Shown here: positions 61,437 to 64,000 of the stretch, piece by piece
Numbering within the stretch: position 1 is the stretch's first letter
Layout of the letters: every line of letters begins with the position of its first letter
From: Streptacidiphilus jiangxiensis
GTDB taxonomy: Bacteria > Actinomycetota > Actinomycetes > Streptomycetales > Streptomycetaceae
Direction: 5' to 3'
Length of the DNA: 64,000 bases
Assembly (NCBI RefSeq): GCF_900109465.1
Contig: NZ_FOAZ01000018.1
Coordinates: 124,001 to 188,000, forward strand
Made by a program: the position numbers and the translations under genes
Notes under the pieces: generated by a model
What the model saw: the letters and a program-made list of their open reading frames with translations, nothing else
Told to the model about the DNA's origin: nothing
Database searches by the model: none

Positions 61437-62704
61437 CGCGACACCGGCACGGCCTGCTCGGCCGCGGGCTCGGGCGTGCGGGACAGGGTGCGCAGGGGGC
61501 TGCGCCACAGCCAGAAGGCGCCGGAGAGCGAGCCGAGCCCGGCGAGCAGGATCGTCTCGCGGACGCCCAGGCGGGTACCGAGCAGTCCGCCGAGCATCGC
61601 GCCCAGCGGCATCCCGCCCCAGACCACCCAGCGGAACGTGGCGTTCATCCGGCCCTGCAGCTCCGGCGGGCACATCTGCTGCCGCAGGCTGATCGCCGCC
61701 GTGTTGAAGACGACGACCCCGGCGAAGCCGGCGAAGCCGACCGCGCCCGCGACGAGCAGTCCCCAGCCGGGCGTGGCGCAGGGCAGCAGGGCGAAGGCCC
61801 CGCTGAACCAGAGCTTGGCGTGGAGGATCACCCGGGCGTTGCCGAACCGCCGGACGAGCCGCGGCGCGAGGACGCCGCCCAGGACCCCGCCCACCCCTCC
61901 GGCGGCCTGCACGACGCCGACCACGGTCGGCGCGCCGTGCAGGTCACGCACCAGGAAGAGCACGAACAGCGCGCTGGTCATGGTGGAGAAGAGCACCGAG
62001 GTGCCGCCGTTCAGCAGCAGGGCGCGCAGGATCCGGTCGCGCCAGATGACCCGCAGGCCCTCGGCGATGTCCTCGCGCACCGAGAGGCGGGCCGTCCGGG
62101 CCGCGGGGCGGCGCATGTCGCCGCGGACCCCGACCAGGCTCGCGCAGCTGACGACGAACGAGCACGCGTCGACGACCACGGCCCCGACCGCGCCCAGGGC
62201 CGCGAGCAGCACGCCGCCCACGCTCGCACCGGTGATCTGGGCCACCGAGGTGGAGATCTGCAGCTTGCTGTTGCCGTCCGCGAGCTGCGCCGGCTCCACC
62301 AGAGCGGGGACCAGGGTCGGGTAGGCGATGCCGAAGAGCACGCTCAGCACCCCCGACACCGTGGCGACGAGGTACAGCTGCGGCATGCCGAGCGCGTGCA
62401 TCCCTGCCGCGAGGGGCACCGTGAGCAGCACCAGCGCCCGGGCCAGATCCGTCCAGATCATCACCCGGCGCTTGGAGGCGCGCTCGATCAACGCCCCGGC
62501 GGGCAGCGCGAACAGGATGAACGGCAGGGTGGCGAACACCTGCAGCGCCGCGACCTCGAGGGTGCTGCGGTGGAGGGTGACGACGGCGAGGTAGGGCAGC
62601 GCGAAGGTCGTGACGGCGGTGCCGGCCTCGCTGACGGTCTGCCCACCCCAGAGCAGCACGAAGTTCCGGTTGCGCCACAGGCTCGGCCCGCCGGGCGGGG
62701 TCAT
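61433..62704 (-). CDS. MFS transporter
   Basis: The 423-residue protein is an MFS-3 (enterobactin-exporter-like) permease with about 12 helices. It starts WRNRNFVLLWGGQTVSEAGTAV and has RASKRRVMIWTDLARA in the first cytoplasmic loop. It overlaps the PhyH stop and the oxidase start by 4 bases each. In this operon it may move an imino acid or the final product. Direction is unknown. Confidence 0.87.
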   Translation of the reverse strand: MTPPGGPSLWRNRNFVLLWGGQTVSEAGTAVTTFALPYLAVVTLHRSTLEVAALQVFATLPFILFALPAGALIERASKRRVMIWTDLARALVLLTVPLAAGMHALGMPQLYLVATVSGVLSVLFGIAYPTLVPALVEPAQLADGNSKLQISTSVAQITGASVGGVLLAALGAVGAVVVDACSFVVSCASLVGVRGDMRRPAARTARLSVREDIAEGLRVIWRDRILRALLLNGGTSVLFSTMTSALFVLFLVRDLHGAPTVVGVVQAAGGVGGVLGGVLAPRLVRRFGNARVILHAKLWFSGAFALLPCATPGWGLLVAGAVGFAGFAGVVVFNTAAISLRQQMCPPELQGRMNATFRWVVWGGMPLGAMLGGLLGTRLGVRETILLAGLGSLSGAFWLWRSPLRTLSRTPEPAAEQAVPVSR

Positions 62705-63528
62705 CCCGACTCCACGCCGAGGCGCGGGTCGTCCACGGGGGTGACCGGCTCGGTGTCACGACCGACCAGGAACGCCGGCCGGGTCGGCTGCGCCGGGGCG
62801 TTGTCGACGGCGTTGTAGGTGATGAGCAGCAGCGCGCGCCGGTCCGGGGACCGGTTGTTCGACGACGCGTGGACGATGCTCGGGTGGAAGGCGTGCACAC
62901 TGCCGGCCGGTCCGAGGATCGTCCGTCGTCCCATCCGTCGCTCCAGCTCCTCGGCGCGGTCGGTGCGGACGGTGTAGGCCAGGTCGGCGGAGACGTGGGA
63001 GCGCCAGTCGGCCCGCCCGTCCGGTTCGCCGTCGCGCTCGGGCAGGTCGAACAGGCCGAGTCGGTGCGTCCCGGGCAGGACCACCAGCGGCCCGTTGTCC
63101 GCGTGGACCTCGTCGAGCGGGACGGCGAGGTTGACCGCCCGGTCCGTCGGCATCCTGTCCTCCTCGCTCCAGAAGGCGAAGTCCTGGTGCCAGGGCCAGG
63201 CGGCGCCCTCACGGGCCTGCTTCAGGTTGACCTTGAACTGGTAGACGTACACCGGGCCGCCGACCAGTGTCTCGGCCAGCCCCAGCAGCAGCGGGTGGCG
63301 CACCAGCGCGGCGCACAACTCGTCGTAGGCGTGACAGCCGTGGATGCCGCGCACGGCTCCGCCGTCGCGCTCGTGGACGACCTCCGGCCGGTCCTCCTGA
63401 CAGAGCAGGTCGATGCGACGACGCAGCAGGTCCACGGCGTCGGGGCCGAACCGGAACGGGCTGCGGCACCACCCCTCGGTCGTGTAGGCGTCCTTCAGCT
63501 CGGCGCTCTCGGCGAGGAGCGTGGGCAT
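62701..63528 (-). CDS. PhyH-family Fe(II)/2-oxoglutarate dioxygenase (proline/ectoine hydroxylase-like)
   Basis: The 275-residue protein has the EctD-like core FKVNLKQAREGAAWPWHQD, with the iron ligands of HQD and a distal His in HAFHPSIVHASSNN, and NGPLVVLPGTHRLG between them. Relatives hydroxylate proline, leucine, ectoine or carrier-bound amino acids. Being next to a hydroxyproline-epimerase-family gene and a D-hydroxyproline-dehydrogenase-like complex, it may make 4-hydroxyproline. GGGGG lies 9 bases before ATG 63528. Confidence 0.88.
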   Translation of the reverse strand: MPTLLAESAELKDAYTTEGWCRSPFRFGPDAVDLLRRRIDLLCQEDRPEVVHERDGGAVRGIHGCHAYDELCAALVRHPLLLGLAETLVGGPVYVYQFKVNLKQAREGAAWPWHQDFAFWSEEDRMPTDRAVNLAVPLDEVHADNGPLVVLPGTHRLGLFDLPERDGEPDGRADWRSHVSADLAYTVRTDRAEELERRMGRRTILGPAGSVHAFHPSIVHASSNNRSPDRRALLLITYNAVDNAPAQPTRPAFLVGRDTEPVTPVDDPRLGVESG

Positions 63529-63579
63529 GGCGTGTTACCCCCGTTGGTCGATACGTCGATGCGGTCTGTGGTCGAGGCG

Positions 63580-64000
63580 TCAGAGCACGAAGCCGCGCGG
63601 GAACGGATCCGCGGGGTCCAGGACGTACTGCGCGGTCCCGGTGATCCAGGCGCGGCCCTCGATGGTGGGCGTGACCGCCGGCCGTCCGGCGATGCCGGTC
63701 TCCTCGATCAGCCGCCCGGTGAACCGGGTGCCCAGCAGCGACTCGTTGACGAAGTCCTGATGCAGCGACAGCTCGCCGCGTGCGTGCAACTGCGCCATGC
63801 GGGCCGAGGTTCCGGTCCCGCACGGCGAGCGGTCGAACCAGCCGGGATGGATCACCATCGCGTTGCGGCTGTCCGCACCGTCGGTACCGGGTGCCGTGAT
63901 CTGCACGTGCTTGCAGCCCGCGATGGCGGGATCCGCCACATGGACGGGCCTGCGCTGCTCGTTGACGGCGGCCATCAGCGCGAGCCCGGCCTCCAGCAGC
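63580..64000 (-). CDS. 4-hydroxyproline epimerase/proline racemase family (N-terminus beyond window)
   Basis: The C-terminal ~139 residues are present; the frame is open through base 64000. The second catalytic Cys is in DRSPCGTGTSARMAQLHARGEL. FVNESLLGTRFTGRL and GRAWITGTAQYVLDPADPFP are typical of 4-hydroxyproline 2-epimerases more than of trypanosomal proline racemase. The first catalytic residue lies outside. It should interconvert trans-4-hydroxy-L-proline and cis-4-hydroxy-D-proline, feeding the dehydrogenase downstream. Confidence 0.9.
   Translation of the reverse strand, partial: LLEAGLALMAAVNEQRRPVHVADPAIAGCKHVQITAPGTDGADSRNAMVIHPGWFDRSPCGTGTSARMAQLHARGELSLHQDFVNESLLGTRFTGRLIEETGIAGRPAVTPTIEGRAWITGTAQYVLDPADPFPRGFVL

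Overview
The window is about 64 kb of very GC-rich DNA with densely packed, often translationally coupled genes, frequent GTG starts and third-position G/C throughout. This points to an actinomycete of the Streptomyces/Kitasatospora type. Almost everything looks like one biosynthetic gene cluster (BGC), or two that touch. I saw no rRNA, tRNA, insertion sequence, integrase or CRISPR array. I do not recognise the cluster as that of any known compound.

Layout. (1) 1-3944, minus strand: a fused aminodeoxychorismate synthase PabAB (cut by the left edge), a dihydropteroate synthase that reads like the sulfonamide-resistance Sul enzymes rather than housekeeping FolP, and a cytochrome P450. (2) 4169-15914, plus strand: one tight operon with a free-standing adenylation domain, a carrier protein, an ectoine-synthase-like cupin, an acyl-CoA-dehydrogenase-fold enzyme, a transglutaminase-like protein, a TrpB-like PLP enzyme, two ATP-grasp ligases, an unrecognised 170-residue protein, both subunits of B12-dependent glutamate mutase and an MFS exporter. 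It looks like a pathway to an unusual amino-acid or amidine building block. (3) 15945-16673, minus strand: an atypical NarL/LuxR response regulator, the only regulator in the window. (4) 46072-17170, minus strand: a ~29 kb operon with a MIO aromatic ammonia-lyase/aminomutase, PaaK-like ligase, asparagine-synthetase-like amidotransferase, alpha/beta hydrolase, free condensation protein, MFS, NRPS (T-C-A-T), PKS (KS-AT-ACP), NRPS (thioesterase-like-A), NRPS (A-T), NRPS (C-A-T-C-T-C), an alpha/beta hydrolase with a Cys nucleophile, a second MFS and an amidase.

(5) 46238-47299, plus strand: a lone peptidyl carrier protein and a hydrolase. (6) 54767-47307, minus strand: a fused ACP-AMP ligase, ketosynthase, Cys-less ketosynthase partner, ACP, ketoreductase, ACAD-fold flavin hydroxylase, FMN reductase and type II thioesterase. 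(7) 55098-58084, plus strand: an acid-activating ligase and an MFS. (8) 64000-58059, minus strand: a 4-hydroxyproline epimerase-family gene (cut by the right edge), a PhyH dioxygenase, an MFS, a three-component FAD/2Fe-2S/FAD amine dehydrogenase and a hotdog thioesterase. This set resembles hydroxyproline metabolism and may be a separate functional unit.

How the parts may work together (inference): A-domain pocket residues predict two serines, one glutamine-like and one valine-like residue, plus one malonyl unit from the PKS. Two carrier domains have no A domain in cis. The T-less Ser-specific A protein is the best candidate to load one of them in trans. Region 2 would make a special building block from 3-methylaspartate and other amino acids. 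The MIO enzyme, PaaK-like ligase, lone PCP and two-component hydroxylase would supply an aryl acid or beta-aryl amino acid. The PabAB/Sul pair suggests that the product, or an intermediate, interferes with folate synthesis, or that p-aminobenzoate is a precursor.
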